From positions 2,480,001 to 2,544,000 of the forward strand of contig NZ_CP134890.1 in the NCBI RefSeq assembly GCF_032098525.1: 64,000 nt of DNA, given 5' to 3'. Below, one piece after another: positions 36,267-45,732 of the stretch; position 1 is the stretch's first letter, and each line of letters begins with the position of its first letter. Below the pieces are notes generated by a model. The model was not told the DNA's origin. It saw only the letters and a list, made by a program, of their open reading frames with translations, and did no database searches. Made by a program: the position numbers and the translations under genes. Source of the DNA: Flavobacterium sp. PMTSA4 (GTDB taxonomy: Bacteria; Bacteroidota; Bacteroidia; Flavobacteriales; Flavobacteriaceae).

Positions 36267-36296
36267 CAAAGATAGTTTTTTTTCATATAATTGCAA
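36267..36296 (-). promoter_or_regulatory. Promoter of the rpsP-rimM-trmN6 operon
   Basis: Read on the minus strand: TTG (36296-36294), a 19-nt spacer, then TATCTTTG (36274-36267). Leader of about 40 nt before the rpsP ATG. Best promoter match on this strand. Confidence 0.6.
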
Positions 36297-36388
36297 CAAA
36301 TTCAATTAGTAAATATTTTATTTTTTATAAAATTCATACAAAAAGTGTTATTTTTTCAAATAAGGTTATGCTAATTATATTAAAAAGT

Positions 36389-36396
36389 TATTTTTG
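36389..36396 (+). promoter_or_regulatory. Possible -7 element of the lipoprotein gene
   Basis: TATTTTTG at 36389-36396 ends only 3 nt before the ATG at 36399, so that codon would be at or before the transcript start. The next ATGs (36414, 36417) suit it better. Confidence 0.35.
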
Positions 36397-36413
36397 TAAT
36401 GAAAAAATTTATA

Positions 36414-37130
36414 ATGATGAGAAAAATTTTGTCCCTAATTGCTATTTCTTTTTTAATGATTTCATGTTCAGAGGAATTAAAATTTAATGATCCTGGTTTT
36501 CAAGGTCAGAAAGATGATGTTTTTTGGAGAGCTAATGACACTAGAGCTTATATAGACAATGGAAAATTAACTATAGAAGCATATACACAATATGAAATTG
36601 TAACTCTTGGAACTTCAAGTACTAACGTTGGTAAATATCGTTTGGGTACTACGAACACCAATAACTTTGCAAGTTATACATATGATGTAGATGATATTTT
36701 TTTAGAATATGCAACTGTTCCATCACCTGGACCAGCTTCATTAGTGACAATTCAAAATGGAGGAACAGGTTATAGCAATGCAAGTTCAGTAGCAGTTACT
36801 GGAGGCACAGGTAGCGGAATGAGTGTTTCAATTGTTACAAACTCTACAGGTGTAGTTACTTCAATAACATTAATGTCGAGAGGAAATGGTTATGTGGCTG
36901 GAGATTTAGTAACAGTAACAGGAGGTAATTTGAATTGTAAATTAAGAGTTCAAAACGTTCAAAACAGTAATGGTGAAATAGAAATTACAAGTTTTGATGA
37001 TGTTAAAATGACAGTTTCAGGGAAATTTAAATTTAATGCTGTTAAAACTACTAACAGTCCTTTTGGAGGAGAAGTTGTAAATTATCAATATGGAGAATTT
37101 CATAACGTTCAAATTTATCCTTCTATCTAA
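36414..37130 (+). CDS. DUF6252-like lipoprotein with inserted Gly-rich phage-fibre-like module
   Basis: 238 residues from the ATG at 36414 (an ATG also follows at 36417). The signal MRKILSLIAISFLMISC has the lipobox Cys. Residues before and after the insert (WRANDTRAYIDNGKLTIEAY and NGEIEITSFDDVKMTVSGKF) look like DUF6252, a Flavobacteriia lipoprotein family. Between them, about nt 36717-36950, is a section of GGTGYSNASS, TGGTGSGMSVSIV and GNGYVAGDLVTVTGG. This pattern is familiar from phage tail-fibre and virion proteins. Function unknown. Confidence 0.6.
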   Translation: MMRKILSLIAISFLMISCSEELKFNDPGFQGQKDDVFWRANDTRAYIDNGKLTIEAYTQYEIVTLGTSSTNVGKYRLGTTNTNNFASYTYDVDDIFLEYATVPSPGPASLVTIQNGGTGYSNASSVAVTGGTGSGMSVSIVTNSTGVVTSITLMSRGNGYVAGDLVTVTGGNLNCKLRVQNVQNSNGEIEITSFDDVKMTVSGKFKFNAVKTTNSPFGGEVVNYQYGEFHNVQIYPSI

Positions 37131-37151
37131 AACCTTAATATTGAATACAAT

Positions 37152-37179
37152 AAAAAGGCCATCATTTGATGGCTTTTTT
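37152..37179 (+). terminator. Terminator after the lipoprotein gene
   Basis: AAAAAGGCCATC pairs with GATGGCTTTTT (one G-U pair), followed by T residues. Confidence 0.7.
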
Positions 37180-37213
37180 ATTTTTACCGATAATTTAATT
37201 TAGAAATAAAATT

Positions 37214-37240
37214 TTGGTAATGATATTTAACCTACCTTTG
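37214..37240 (+). promoter_or_regulatory. Promoter of the RRM protein gene
   Basis: TTG 37214-37216, 16-nt spacer, TACCTTTG 37233-37240. It lies 22 nt before the start codon. Confidence 0.5.
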
Positions 37241-37262
37241 TTCAGAATTTTAAAAAGTACAT

Positions 37263-37610
37263 ATGAACATTTTTGTTGGAAGTCTTCCTTGGAGTATTGA
37301 GGAAGCAGATTTAAGAGAGTCTTTTGAGGCTTATGGAGCAGTAGACTCTGTTAAAGTTATTACCGATAAATTTACTGGAAGAAGTAAAGGATTTGGTTTT
37401 GTTGAAATGCCTAACGATGAAGAAGCATTGAAAGCAATTGAAGAATTAAATGGTGCAACTGTTGAAGGTCGTACTATTGTGGTTAACAAATCAGAACCAA
37501 AACCAGAAGGAGAAAGAAGATCTTTCAACAACAACCGTTCAGGTGGTTATGACAGAAACAACAACCGTGGTGGTGGAAACTATGGCGGAGGAAATAGAGA
37601 AAGATACTAA
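37263..37610 (+). CDS. RRM RNA-binding protein with Gly/Arg/Asn-rich tail
   Basis: 115 residues. Residues 1-79 are a single RNA-recognition motif with RNP2 (IFVGSLP) and RNP1 (KGFGFVEM). The tail (residues about 87-115) is RGG-like with Asn, Gly, Tyr and Arg (GGYDRNNNRGGG). This organisation matches the bacterial cold-induced RRM proteins common in cyanobacteria and Bacteroidota. It may act as an RNA chaperone. Its own promoter and terminator suggest high, independent expression. Confidence 0.92.
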   Translation: MNIFVGSLPWSIEEADLRESFEAYGAVDSVKVITDKFTGRSKGFGFVEMPNDEEALKAIEELNGATVEGRTIVVNKSEPKPEGERRSFNNNRSGGYDRNNNRGGGNYGGGNRERY

Positions 37611-37632
37611 TTAAGGTCTTATCGAAAAAATT

Positions 37633-37661
37633 AAAACCATCTCATTTGAGATGGTTTTTTT
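37633..37661 (+). terminator. Terminator after the RRM gene
   Basis: AAAACCATCTC (37633-37643) pairs with GAGATGGTTTT, loop ATTT, followed by T residues. Confidence 0.8.
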
Positions 37662-37759
37662 GTTAATAACTATTATTGATTTCTTTTCCGCAAAACTTTA
37701 ATTTTGAAAATATGATTTTTCCAAAATCAGCAATATAAAATCTACAATCTAAAATTTCT

Positions 37760-40700
37760 ATGTATTTAATCTTTGATACCGAAACTACTGGTTTACCTCG
37801 TAATTGGTCTGCGCCAATTTCGGATACTGATAATTGGCCAAGATGTGTTCAAATAGCTTGGCAATTACATGACGAAATGGGAAAACTTGTTGAACATCAA
37901 GATTATTTAATTAAACCAAAGGGTTTTAATATTCCATTTGATGCTGAAAGAATTCATGGTATTTCTACCGAATTAGCTCAACATGAAGGTCATTCGCTAC
38001 AAGAAGTTTTAGAAAAATTTAATATAGCATTAAGTAAAGCAAAGTTCATTGTAGGTCAAAATTTAGGTTTCGACATCAATATTATGGGTTGCGAGTTTTA
38101 TAGAATGGGAATTGATTCTGCAATGAGTCAAATGCCTGTTTTAGACACTTGTACTGAAGTAACAGCCGAATTGTTAAAACTTCCTGGTGGACGTGGTGGA
38201 AAATTTAAATTACCTACATTAACCGAATTACACGAATATTTATTTGGCGAAAAATTTGAGGAAGCACATAATGCAACCGCTGACGTTGAAGCTACAACAC
38301 GTTGTTTTCTTGAATTAGTAAGAAAAGAAATTTTCACAAAAGAAGAACTTGATGTTCCTGCTGATTATTTTAGAGAATTCAATGAAAATAATCCAAAGGA
38401 GATAAAATTAATTGGATTAAAGCACATTAATCTAAAAGAAGCTTCCGATAAAATTCGTCAACAGTTTGGAGAAAAAGGGAATGTTCCCATTTCTAAAGAA
38501 ACTATCAAACAAAATCAACAGGAATTAATTGATGTTGACTTTGTTCATTTGCATAATCATACACAATTTTCTGTTTTACAATCTACGATTTCAGTTCAAG
38601 ATTTGGTGAAAGCTGCCGTTAAAAATAAAATGCCAGCAGTTGCCATTACTGATATTGGGAATATGATGGGTGCTTTTCATTTTGTTCGTGATGTTTTATA
38701 TCACAATAAATCAGCAGAAACAAAGAATAAAATAGCTATTGAAAATGGAGAAGAACCAACAGAAACGGTTTTAAAACCAATTGTAGGATGTGAGTTTTAT
38801 GTTTGCGAAAACCATAAAGACAAGTCCAGAAAAGACAACGGTTATCAGATTGTTTTGTTGGCAAAAAATAAAAAAGGCTATCACAATTTGGCAAAGATGT
38901 CATCGATAGCTTTTACCGAAGGATTTTATTATGTTCCAAGAATTGACAAAGAAGTAATTCAAAAATATAAAGAAGATATCATTGTTTTATCAGGAAGTTT
39001 GTATGGTGAAATTCCAAATAAACTTTTAAATATTGGTGAAAATCAAGCAGAAGAAGCATTACTATGGTGGAAAGAACAATTTCAAGATGATTTTTACTTA
39101 GAATTATCGCGTCATAATCAAGAAGACGAAAACCGTGTAAATAATTCTTTAATTGACTTAGCTCGAAAGCACAATGTAAAGACAATTGCAACAAATAATA
39201 TTTTTTACATTAATAAAGAAGATGCAAACGCACATGATATTTTACTTTGCGTTCGCGATGGCGAAAAACAAGTAACACCAATTGGTCGTGGTCGTGGTTT
39301 TAGATATGGATTGCCAAATCATGAGTATTATTTTAAATCAGGTGAAGAAATGAAACTTTTGTTTCAAGACTTTCCTGAAGCCATTTCAAATATTCAAGAA
39401 ATTGTAGATAAAATAGAAATATATGATTTAGCTCGAGAAGTTTTGCTTCCAAAATTTGATATTCCAGTTGAATTTTTAGTCGAAGAAGATAAAACAGATG
39501 GAGGAAAACGAGGTGAAAATGCTTATTTAAGGCATTTGACTTATGAAGGTGCAAAAAAACGATACAAAGAAATAACACCAGAAATTCAAGAACGACTTGA
39601 TTTTGAATTAAAAACTATTGAAAATACTGGTTATCCGGGTTATTTCTTGATAGTTCAGGATTTCATTGCCGAAGCGCGAAACTTAGAAGTTTCAGTTGGT
39701 CCAGGTCGTGGTTCTGCAGCTGGTTCTGTTGTGGCTTATTGTCTTTGGATTACGAATATTGATCCTTTAGAATACGATTTGCTTTTTGAGCGTTTTCTTA
39801 ATCCAGACCGTGTTTCGATGCCCGATATTGATATTGATTTTGATGACGAAGGACGAAGTAAAGTAATGGATTATGTAATCAACAAGTATGGTTCTAATCA
39901 AGTGGCGCAAATTATTACTTATGGAACAATGGCCGCAAAATCATCTATTCGTGATACTGCCAGAGTTTTAGATTTACCATTATTTGAAGCCGATAAAATT
40001 GCAAAGCTAATCCCCAATTTAAAACTCGATAAAATCTTTTCAATGGAAGATAAAGCATTAAAAGATGCTTTGCGTGCAGAAGATTATGAAAAAGTAAAAG
40101 AGTTAATAGAATTAGCCAATGCAGAAGATTTAGGAAGTGAAATTATCCAACAAGCAAAAATATTAGAAGGAAATCTTCGTAATACAGGAATTCATGCCTG
40201 TGGAGTTATTATTACACCAGATGATATTACCAATTTTGTTCCGGTTACTACAGCAAAAGATTCCGATTTATATGTAACTCAGTTTGACAATTCAGTAGTA
40301 GAAAGTGCCGGATTATTAAAGATGGATTTCTTGGGCTTAAAAACACTAACATTAATAAAAGATACGGTCAAATTAGTTAAGTATAGAACAGGAATTGAAT
40401 TAAATCCTGATGAATTTCCAATTGATGATGTAAAAACATACGAACTTTTTCAACGTGGCGAAACGGTTGGAATATTTCAATATGAAAGTGTTGGAATGCA
40501 AAAATATTTACGTGATTTAAAACCAACAGTTTTTGGCGATTTAATTGCTATGAATGCATTGTATCGTCCTGGACCATTAGAGTATATTCCATCATTTGTA
40601 AAAAGAAAAAATGGTGAAGAAGAAATTGTTTATGATTTAGAAGCAAACGAAGAATACCTAAAAGAAACCTATGGAATTACAGTTTATCAAGAACAAGTAA

Positions 40701-42253
40701 TGCTTTTGTCGCAAAAATTAGCTAATTTTTCTAAAGGTGATGCCGATGTTTTGCGTAAAGCAATGGGTAAAAAGCAAAAGGATGTTTTGGATAAAATGAA
40801 GTCTAAATTCATTTCCCAAGCCATGGAAAACGGACATCCAGAAGATAAATTAGAGAAAATTTGGAAAGATTGGGAAGCTTTTGCTCAATATGCTTTTAAT
40901 AAATCACATTCAACGTGTTATGCATGGATTGGTTATCAAACTGCATATTTAAAGGCACATTATCCAGCTGAATATATGGCAGCAGTTTTGTCAAATAACA
41001 TGAATGATATAAAGCAAGTTTCATTCTTTATGGAAGAATGTAAACGAATGGGGTTAAACGTTCTTGGACCAGATGTAAATGAAAGTTTTTACAAGTTTAC
41101 GGTAAATGAAAATTATGCTGTCCGATTTGGAATGGGTGCAATAAAAGGTGTTGGTGCGCCAGCAGTTGATACTATTGTAGAAAACAGAAAATCAGCAAAA
41201 TACAAGTCTATTTTTGATTTAGCAAAACGTATTGATTTGCGAGCAGCTAATAAAAAAGCATTTGAAAGTTTAGCGCTTGCTGGTGGTTTTGATGGATTTA
41301 CAGAAACGCATCGTGCTCAATATTTTCATGATGAAGGCGATGGAATTACGTTTTTAGAAAAGGCAATGCGCTATGGTGCAAAATTCCAAGAAAACGAAAA
41401 TTCAGCTCAAGTAAGTTTGTTTGGTGAAAGTAGTGATATTCAAATTCCCGAACCTCAAGTTCCGCCTTGTGAAGAATGGAATACTATGGAAAAACTAGCC
41501 AAAGAAAAAGAAGTAGTTGGAATTTATATTTCAGGTCATCCATTAGATGATTATAAATTTGAAATGAAATATTTCTGTAATTCAAGACTTGAAACACTTA
41601 AAAATTTAGACCAATTTGTCAATAAAAATCTAACTTTTGGAGGAATAATTACCAATGTTCAACATAAAACTGCCAAAAATGGAAAAGGTTGGGGAAGTTT
41701 TACTTTAGAAGGTTATGATGAAAGTTTTGAATTCAAAATTTTTGGCGAAGAATATTTAAAGTTCAGACATTTTTTAATTCAAAACAATTTTACATTTATC
41801 AAAGTATTGATTCGTGAAGGTTGGATTAATCAAGAAGGAAAGCGTGGTGAACCAAGAATTCAGTTTCAAGCACTACAATATCTTCAGGATGTTTTGCCTC
41901 AATTTGCAAAAAAATTAATTATTGCTTTAGATATTAAAGAATTACAGACAGAATTGATACATAAATTGAATAGTTTATTCCAAAGTAATAAAGGCGATAA
42001 TTCGGTAACTTTTGAAGTGTTAGAAAGAGAAACCATCAAAGTTGAAACAAAACCAATTGAACTAATATCAAACTTAGATGTTAATCAGGATGAAATGGAG
42101 TTTTCAGAAGAAACTGAAATAGAAATTCCAGAAGACACCAAGACTGTTACGGTTAATAAAATCACTATGCCAAGTAGAAAACTTAAAATAAGAATTTCAA
42201 ATGAGCTGCTATCAGAACTAGAAAAAATGCAAATTAACTTTAAATTGAACTGA
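37760..42253 (+). CDS. dnaE: DNA polymerase III alpha subunit with N-terminal proofreading-type exonuclease
   Basis: 1497 residues, about 330 longer than E. coli DnaE. Residues 1-200 are a DEDDh 3'-5' exonuclease: FDTETTGLP (Asp, Glu), GQNLGFDIN (Asp) and HNATADVEAT (His, Asp). The PHP domain starts near residue 262 (VHLHNHTQFS). Polymerase motifs are VGPGRGSAAGSVVAY near 646 and PDIDIDFDDE near 686, carrying catalytic Asp residues. An OB fold (LTFGGIITNVQHKT) starts near 1290. The fused exonuclease suggests proofreading within one chain, as in other Flavobacteriia. It is the replicative polymerase and has no operon partners. Confidence 0.96.
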   Translation: MYLIFDTETTGLPRNWSAPISDTDNWPRCVQIAWQLHDEMGKLVEHQDYLIKPKGFNIPFDAERIHGISTELAQHEGHSLQEVLEKFNIALSKAKFIVGQNLGFDINIMGCEFYRMGIDSAMSQMPVLDTCTEVTAELLKLPGGRGGKFKLPTLTELHEYLFGEKFEEAHNATADVEATTRCFLELVRKEIFTKEELDVPADYFREFNENNPKEIKLIGLKHINLKEASDKIRQQFGEKGNVPISKETIKQNQQELIDVDFVHLHNHTQFSVLQSTISVQDLVKAAVKNKMPAVAITDIGNMMGAFHFVRDVLYHNKSAETKNKIAIENGEEPTETVLKPIVGCEFYVCENHKDKSRKDNGYQIVLLAKNKKGYHNLAKMSSIAFTEGFYYVPRIDKEVIQKYKEDIIVLSGSLYGEIPNKLLNIGENQAEEALLWWKEQFQDDFYLELSRHNQEDENRVNNSLIDLARKHNVKTIATNNIFYINKEDANAHDILLCVRDGEKQVTPIGRGRGFRYGLPNHEYYFKSGEEMKLLFQDFPEAISNIQEIVDKIEIYDLAREVLLPKFDIPVEFLVEEDKTDGGKRGENAYLRHLTYEGAKKRYKEITPEIQERLDFELKTIENTGYPGYFLIVQDFIAEARNLEVSVGPGRGSAAGSVVAYCLWITNIDPLEYDLLFERFLNPDRVSMPDIDIDFDDEGRSKVMDYVINKYGSNQVAQIITYGTMAAKSSIRDTARVLDLPLFEADKIAKLIPNLKLDKIFSMEDKALKDALRAEDYEKVKELIELANAEDLGSEIIQQAKILEGNLRNTGIHACGVIITPDDITNFVPVTTAKDSDLYVTQFDNSVVESAGLLKMDFLGLKTLTLIKDTVKLVKYRTGIELNPDEFPIDDVKTYELFQRGETVGIFQYESVGMQKYLRDLKPTVFGDLIAMNALYRPGPLEYIPSFVKRKNGEEEIVYDLEANEEYLKETYGITVYQEQVMLLSQKLANFSKGDADVLRKAMGKKQKDVLDKMKSKFISQAMENGHPEDKLEKIWKDWEAFAQYAFNKSHSTCYAWIGYQTAYLKAHYPAEYMAAVLSNNMNDIKQVSFFMEECKRMGLNVLGPDVNESFYKFTVNENYAVRFGMGAIKGVGAPAVDTIVENRKSAKYKSIFDLAKRIDLRAANKKAFESLALAGGFDGFTETHRAQYFHDEGDGITFLEKAMRYGAKFQENENSAQVSLFGESSDIQIPEPQVPPCEEWNTMEKLAKEKEVVGIYISGHPLDDYKFEMKYFCNSRLETLKNLDQFVNKNLTFGGIITNVQHKTAKNGKGWGSFTLEGYDESFEFKIFGEEYLKFRHFLIQNNFTFIKVLIREGWINQEGKRGEPRIQFQALQYLQDVLPQFAKKLIIALDIKELQTELIHKLNSLFQSNKGDNSVTFEVLERETIKVETKPIELISNLDVNQDEMEFSEETEIEIPEDTKTVTVNKITMPSRKLKIRISNELLSELEKMQINFKLN

Positions 42254-42320
42254 TAAATTGAACCAATTAAAAAATAGTTAAAAGTAATCTAAGTAACATT
42301 TCTAGGTTAAAATCTTTGGT

Positions 42321-42328
42321 TATCTTTG
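42321..42328 (+). promoter_or_regulatory. Possible trxA promoter -7 element
   Basis: TATCTTTG fits TAnnTTTG, 28 nt before the trxA ATG; no well-spaced TTG. Confidence 0.35.
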
Positions 42329-42355
42329 TGACTCAGAATTATAAAAATATAAATT

Positions 42356-42673
42356 ATGGCATTAGCAATAACAGATGCAACTTTTGACGAAGTAGTATTA
42401 AAATCAGATAAACCAGTAGTAGTAGATTTTTGGGCAGCTTGGTGTGGACCATGTAGAATGGTAGGACCAGTTATCGACGAAATAGCAACAGAATATGAAG
42501 GAAAAGCAACTGTTGGTAAAGTTGATGTTGACGCAAATCAAGAATTTGCTGCAAAATATGGCGTTAGAAATATTCCAACGGTTTTAGTTTTCCAAAATGG
42601 AGAAGTTGTTGGTCGTCAAGTTGGTGTTGCACCTAAGAAAACCTATACTGATGCAATTGATGCATTATTATAA
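42356..42673 (+). CDS. trxA: Thioredoxin
   Basis: 105-residue thioredoxin with the active site WCGPC near residue 32 (DFWAAWCGPCRMVGPV) and the cis-Pro in RNIPTVLVF near residue 76. It reduces protein disulfides in the cytoplasm with thioredoxin reductase, whose gene is not in this window. It stands alone, ended by a GAAA-loop terminator. Confidence 0.96.
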   Translation: MALAITDATFDEVVLKSDKPVVVDFWAAWCGPCRMVGPVIDEIATEYEGKATVGKVDVDANQEFAAKYGVRNIPTVLVFQNGEVVGRQVGVAPKKTYTDAIDALL

Positions 42674-42691
42674 TATAGTGAAAAAGAAATC

Positions 42692-42721
42692 AAAGGTCTA
42701 ACGAAAGTTAGGCCTTTTTTA
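42692..42721 (+). terminator. Terminator after trxA (recurring GAAA-loop element)
   Basis: AAAGGTCTAAC (42692-42702), GAAA loop, GTTAGGCCTTT (42707-42717), then T residues. GGTCTAACGAAAGTTAGGCC is identical to the hairpin at 49360. The T-run reaches the stop codon of the converging kinase gene. Confidence 0.8.
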
Positions 42722-44878
42722 TTTGATGAAAGTTAGTATAAAAGTCGTTCCAACATCTTTTTTACTGTCAACTTCTATTTTACAGTCAATTGCTTTTGAC
42801 AAATCCCGAATCAAGTGTAATCCTAAACCAGATTTAATTCCAACTACTTCTTTATCATCATAAAGTGCTTTAAATTGATCTAATTCGGCACCTTTTCCAT
42901 TATCAATTATCGATAAAAAAGAATTGTTGTTTTCTTCCCATGCTTTCCAAACTATTGTTGGTGATTGAGTACCGTTCAAAGCTTTTATTGCATTTCCAGT
43001 CAAGTTTCTTACAATGGTTTTTAGATAATTTTTATCTGTTTTTAGTGAAATGTTTTCGGGATTTATGAATTCAATTTTAATATTTTCAAAACTTGAAAAA
43101 TGATTTTCAATATCTTCAAATAAATCGTTTATATAGATGGTTTTGGGTTGCGGTTTGAAGTTTTCCATTTGGCTTTTACTCCATTGTAAAATATCTTCCA
43201 TAGAATTGAGCAAATTCTCAGCACTTTCCATGGTTTTGTTTTGCATGCGTTCGGTACTTTCCTTATCTAAAAGTTCTGGACTTTCTTTTTGCAATTGTAA
43301 AAAATTAATCAAGTTGGCAACTGGTCCACGCAAGTCATGATTTAGTATGCTGAAAAAACGCGTTTTGGCTTTGTTGGCTTGCTCGAGTTCGTCATTCAAA
43401 AGTTGTAGTTTTTTATTGGTTTTTTTACGATTTTGGTTTTGAAAGTAAAGCAAACTTCCAATAATTCCCAGCAATAATAAACCAGCAATAAAATACCATT
43501 TTTGTTTTTCTTTATTTTCTAAAGTTATTTTATTAAGTTCAATTTCTTTTTCGGCTATGGTCAATTGTTTTTTTTGCGCTTTTTTTTCAAGACTTTCATT
43601 CTTTAATTCTGATTGGGTTTTTAAATAATTTAACCGAACCAAATCGCGCTCTTTGTTGCTTTCGTTTAATTTGGATTTGTTTAATTCCAACAATAATTTT
43701 TGTTGTTTTATATTTTCATTGTCAAGAAGTTGTTGGGTTTTGTATTTTTCTTCTTTTGTGTCAAACTCATACTGAATTTCAAGCCTTGAGATTTGTTTTC
43801 TGTTTGCTTCATTATCAATAGTTTCTTTGATGTCAATATATTTTTTGAAATAAAAATAAGCGCTATCCAGATTTCCTTTTTTTTCAAAAACTTCGCTTAA
43901 ACTATTAAAGGATTGTTTTTGTAAATCATCTACATTAATTTGTTTCGAAATTTGATTTGCTTTTTTAAAATAATCCAAGGATTGGTCTAAATTGTTTTGT
44001 TTCAAATAATATTCTCCTATTCCTTGATAATTAACAGCAAGTCCTTTTTTATTCTTAAGTTCTTCATTGATTTTCAATGCTTTCATGTGATTTTCAAAAG
44101 AATCAGAATATTTTTTTTGTTCGCTGTAAACATTGGCAATATTTCCATATTCTCTTGACATGCCAAGCTTATCATTATTTTCTATATTTTTAGTTAAAGC
44201 TTGTGTAAAAAAATCTAAAGCATTGTCATATTCTTTTTTATTAAAATATACATTCCCAATATTGCTCAAACTAGATGCAATTCCAGCAGCATAGTTAGAT
44301 TTTTTGTGAATGTTTAAAGCTTCGTTGAAGTGTTTTAATGCTAAATTATAGTTTTTGAGTTCGCTGTAAATAATCCCCATATTCCCATATGCCAAAGCTG
44401 AATATTTTGAAGAGTTTGTTTTTTCTGCGTAGCGTATAGAAGTTTGATAAAATTGTAATGCTTCAGGATATTTGTTTTGAACTAATTTTATGGAGCCTAA
44501 ATTGGAGTTGCAAATAATAATCCCGGCATTGTATTTAATATCTTCAAATACCGCCAAAGATTTTGAAAAGAATTTTTCAGCATTTTTATAATCGCCTATT
44601 GAAAAATAAGAAGCACCTTGAAGTTTAAACGATTCTCCAATTCCTTTTTTATAATTTATTTTTTCAGAAAGCTGCATCGCATCAATTGCAAACTGCTTCA
44701 TTTTTTCTGGATTGAGTCCAGAGTTTGTTGTAGATAATTTGAGTAAAGTGACAACTTTTAGAGTATCTTGTTTGGTGTTTTTTTGAAGCTCAGCTGTTAA
44801 ATCATCAATAGTTTTTGAAGCTTGAGAAAAAGAATTGATTGATAATAATAAAACAAAAAGACAGCAATAAAACCTCAT
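42719..44878 (-). CDS. TPR-domain sensor histidine kinase
   Basis: 719 residues. A signal peptide (MRFYCCLFVLLLSINSFSQ) and about eight tetratricopeptide repeats (residues about 30-330; recurring YGNIANVY- and GNMGIIYSE-like motifs) lie outside the membrane. A coiled coil (about 360-440) leads to one transmembrane helix (WYFIAGLLLLGIIGSLLYF). The kinase core follows with FSILNHDLRGPV (phospho-His), NLTGNAIKALN, DNGKGAELD and SGLGLHLI. Typical Bacteroidota architecture, sensing through the periplasmic TPR. It overlaps the LytTR regulator gene by 4 nt. Confidence 0.92.
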   Translation of the reverse strand: MRFYCCLFVLLLSINSFSQASKTIDDLTAELQKNTKQDTLKVVTLLKLSTTNSGLNPEKMKQFAIDAMQLSEKINYKKGIGESFKLQGASYFSIGDYKNAEKFFSKSLAVFEDIKYNAGIIICNSNLGSIKLVQNKYPEALQFYQTSIRYAEKTNSSKYSALAYGNMGIIYSELKNYNLALKHFNEALNIHKKSNYAAGIASSLSNIGNVYFNKKEYDNALDFFTQALTKNIENNDKLGMSREYGNIANVYSEQKKYSDSFENHMKALKINEELKNKKGLAVNYQGIGEYYLKQNNLDQSLDYFKKANQISKQINVDDLQKQSFNSLSEVFEKKGNLDSAYFYFKKYIDIKETIDNEANRKQISRLEIQYEFDTKEEKYKTQQLLDNENIKQQKLLLELNKSKLNESNKERDLVRLNYLKTQSELKNESLEKKAQKKQLTIAEKEIELNKITLENKEKQKWYFIAGLLLLGIIGSLLYFQNQNRKKTNKKLQLLNDELEQANKAKTRFFSILNHDLRGPVANLINFLQLQKESPELLDKESTERMQNKTMESAENLLNSMEDILQWSKSQMENFKPQPKTIYINDLFEDIENHFSSFENIKIEFINPENISLKTDKNYLKTIVRNLTGNAIKALNGTQSPTIVWKAWEENNNSFLSIIDNGKGAELDQFKALYDDKEVVGIKSGLGLHLIRDLSKAIDCKIEVDSKKDVGTTFILTFIK

Positions 44879-45579
44879 ACTAAATTATTTATAACTTCTT
44901 TAAAACTTCTGCCAATAGGAATAATTAAATCATTTTTCAATTCAATTTCTTGACTGCTAATTTTTTGAATATATTGTTTTCGTACAGCATAACTGCGATG
45001 AACTCTTGTAAAAGAATGAAATTTTTCGTCCTGTAAAAGTTCTCCAAGGTTGGATAATACACAATGACGTTTGTTTTCTGTTACAAGTATAGTATAGTTT
45101 TTTAAGGCTTCGAGATACAATATTTCATGAAGTTTTACCTTTGTTTGTTCATGACCTGTTTTCACAAAAACTACATCGCCACCAATAGTTGATTCAAACA
45201 AACTAGCTTTAGTACGAATCTCTATAAATTCTTCTATTCGTTTAACGGTTTGTTCAAATCTTGGAAACTTAAATGGTTTTACTATAAAATCTAAAGTTTG
45301 TAATTCAAAAGTTTCCGCAGCACTTTCAGAATGAGAAGAAATAAAAACACATACAGGTATTTCAATGGCTTTTTTACGCAATTCTAGTCCAGATTTTCCA
45401 GGCATTTCTATATCTAAAAAAGCAATATCAACCGTATTATTTTCTAAATAAGATAATGCACTTTCAGCAGTTTCAAAAACACCAACAATTTGAAGAAAAG
45501 AAAACCTTTTGGCATAGGATACAACAAGTAGTCGATCCATTTCATCATCATCAACAATAATACAGTTTAGGGCTTGCAT
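44875..45579 (-). CDS. LytTR-family response regulator
   Basis: 234 residues from the ATG at 45579 (MQALNCIIVDDDEMDRL). A longer frame opens at 45690, but its first 37 residues look non-conserved. The receiver domain has the phospho-Asp in IAFLDIEMPGKSG and the Lys in IVKPFKFP. The C-terminal LytTR domain (residues about 130-230) has KVKLHEILYLEALKNYTIL and FTRVHRSYAVRKQYI. Its stop overlaps the kinase start (ATGA). It lies divergent to the large beta-roll gene, with about 150 bp shared upstream DNA, so that gene is a plausible target. Confidence 0.92.
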   Translation of the reverse strand: MQALNCIIVDDDEMDRLLVVSYAKRFSFLQIVGVFETAESALSYLENNTVDIAFLDIEMPGKSGLELRKKAIEIPVCVFISSHSESAAETFELQTLDFIVKPFKFPRFEQTVKRIEEFIEIRTKASLFESTIGGDVVFVKTGHEQTKVKLHEILYLEALKNYTILVTENKRHCVLSNLGELLQDEKFHSFTRVHRSYAVRKQYIQKISSQEIELKNDLIIPIGRSFKEVINNLV

Positions 45580-45732
45580 AAAATGATTTTCTCTTTCAAA
45601 TATAAATAATTTTTCCTCATAAAATGTCGTTTGTGTATTTAAACTGTCATTCGTCCTTTTATGATTTTTTATCGAGCAAATCTTAATCACATTTGTAATG
45701 CTTAAAAAATTAAATGCTTAAAAACTATAGAG

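Noticed and set aside
45580..45690. Longer N-terminus for the LytTR regulator
   Set aside because: The added 37 residues are basic and not typical of a receiver start; ATG 45579 gives a standard MQALNCIIVDDDE start.
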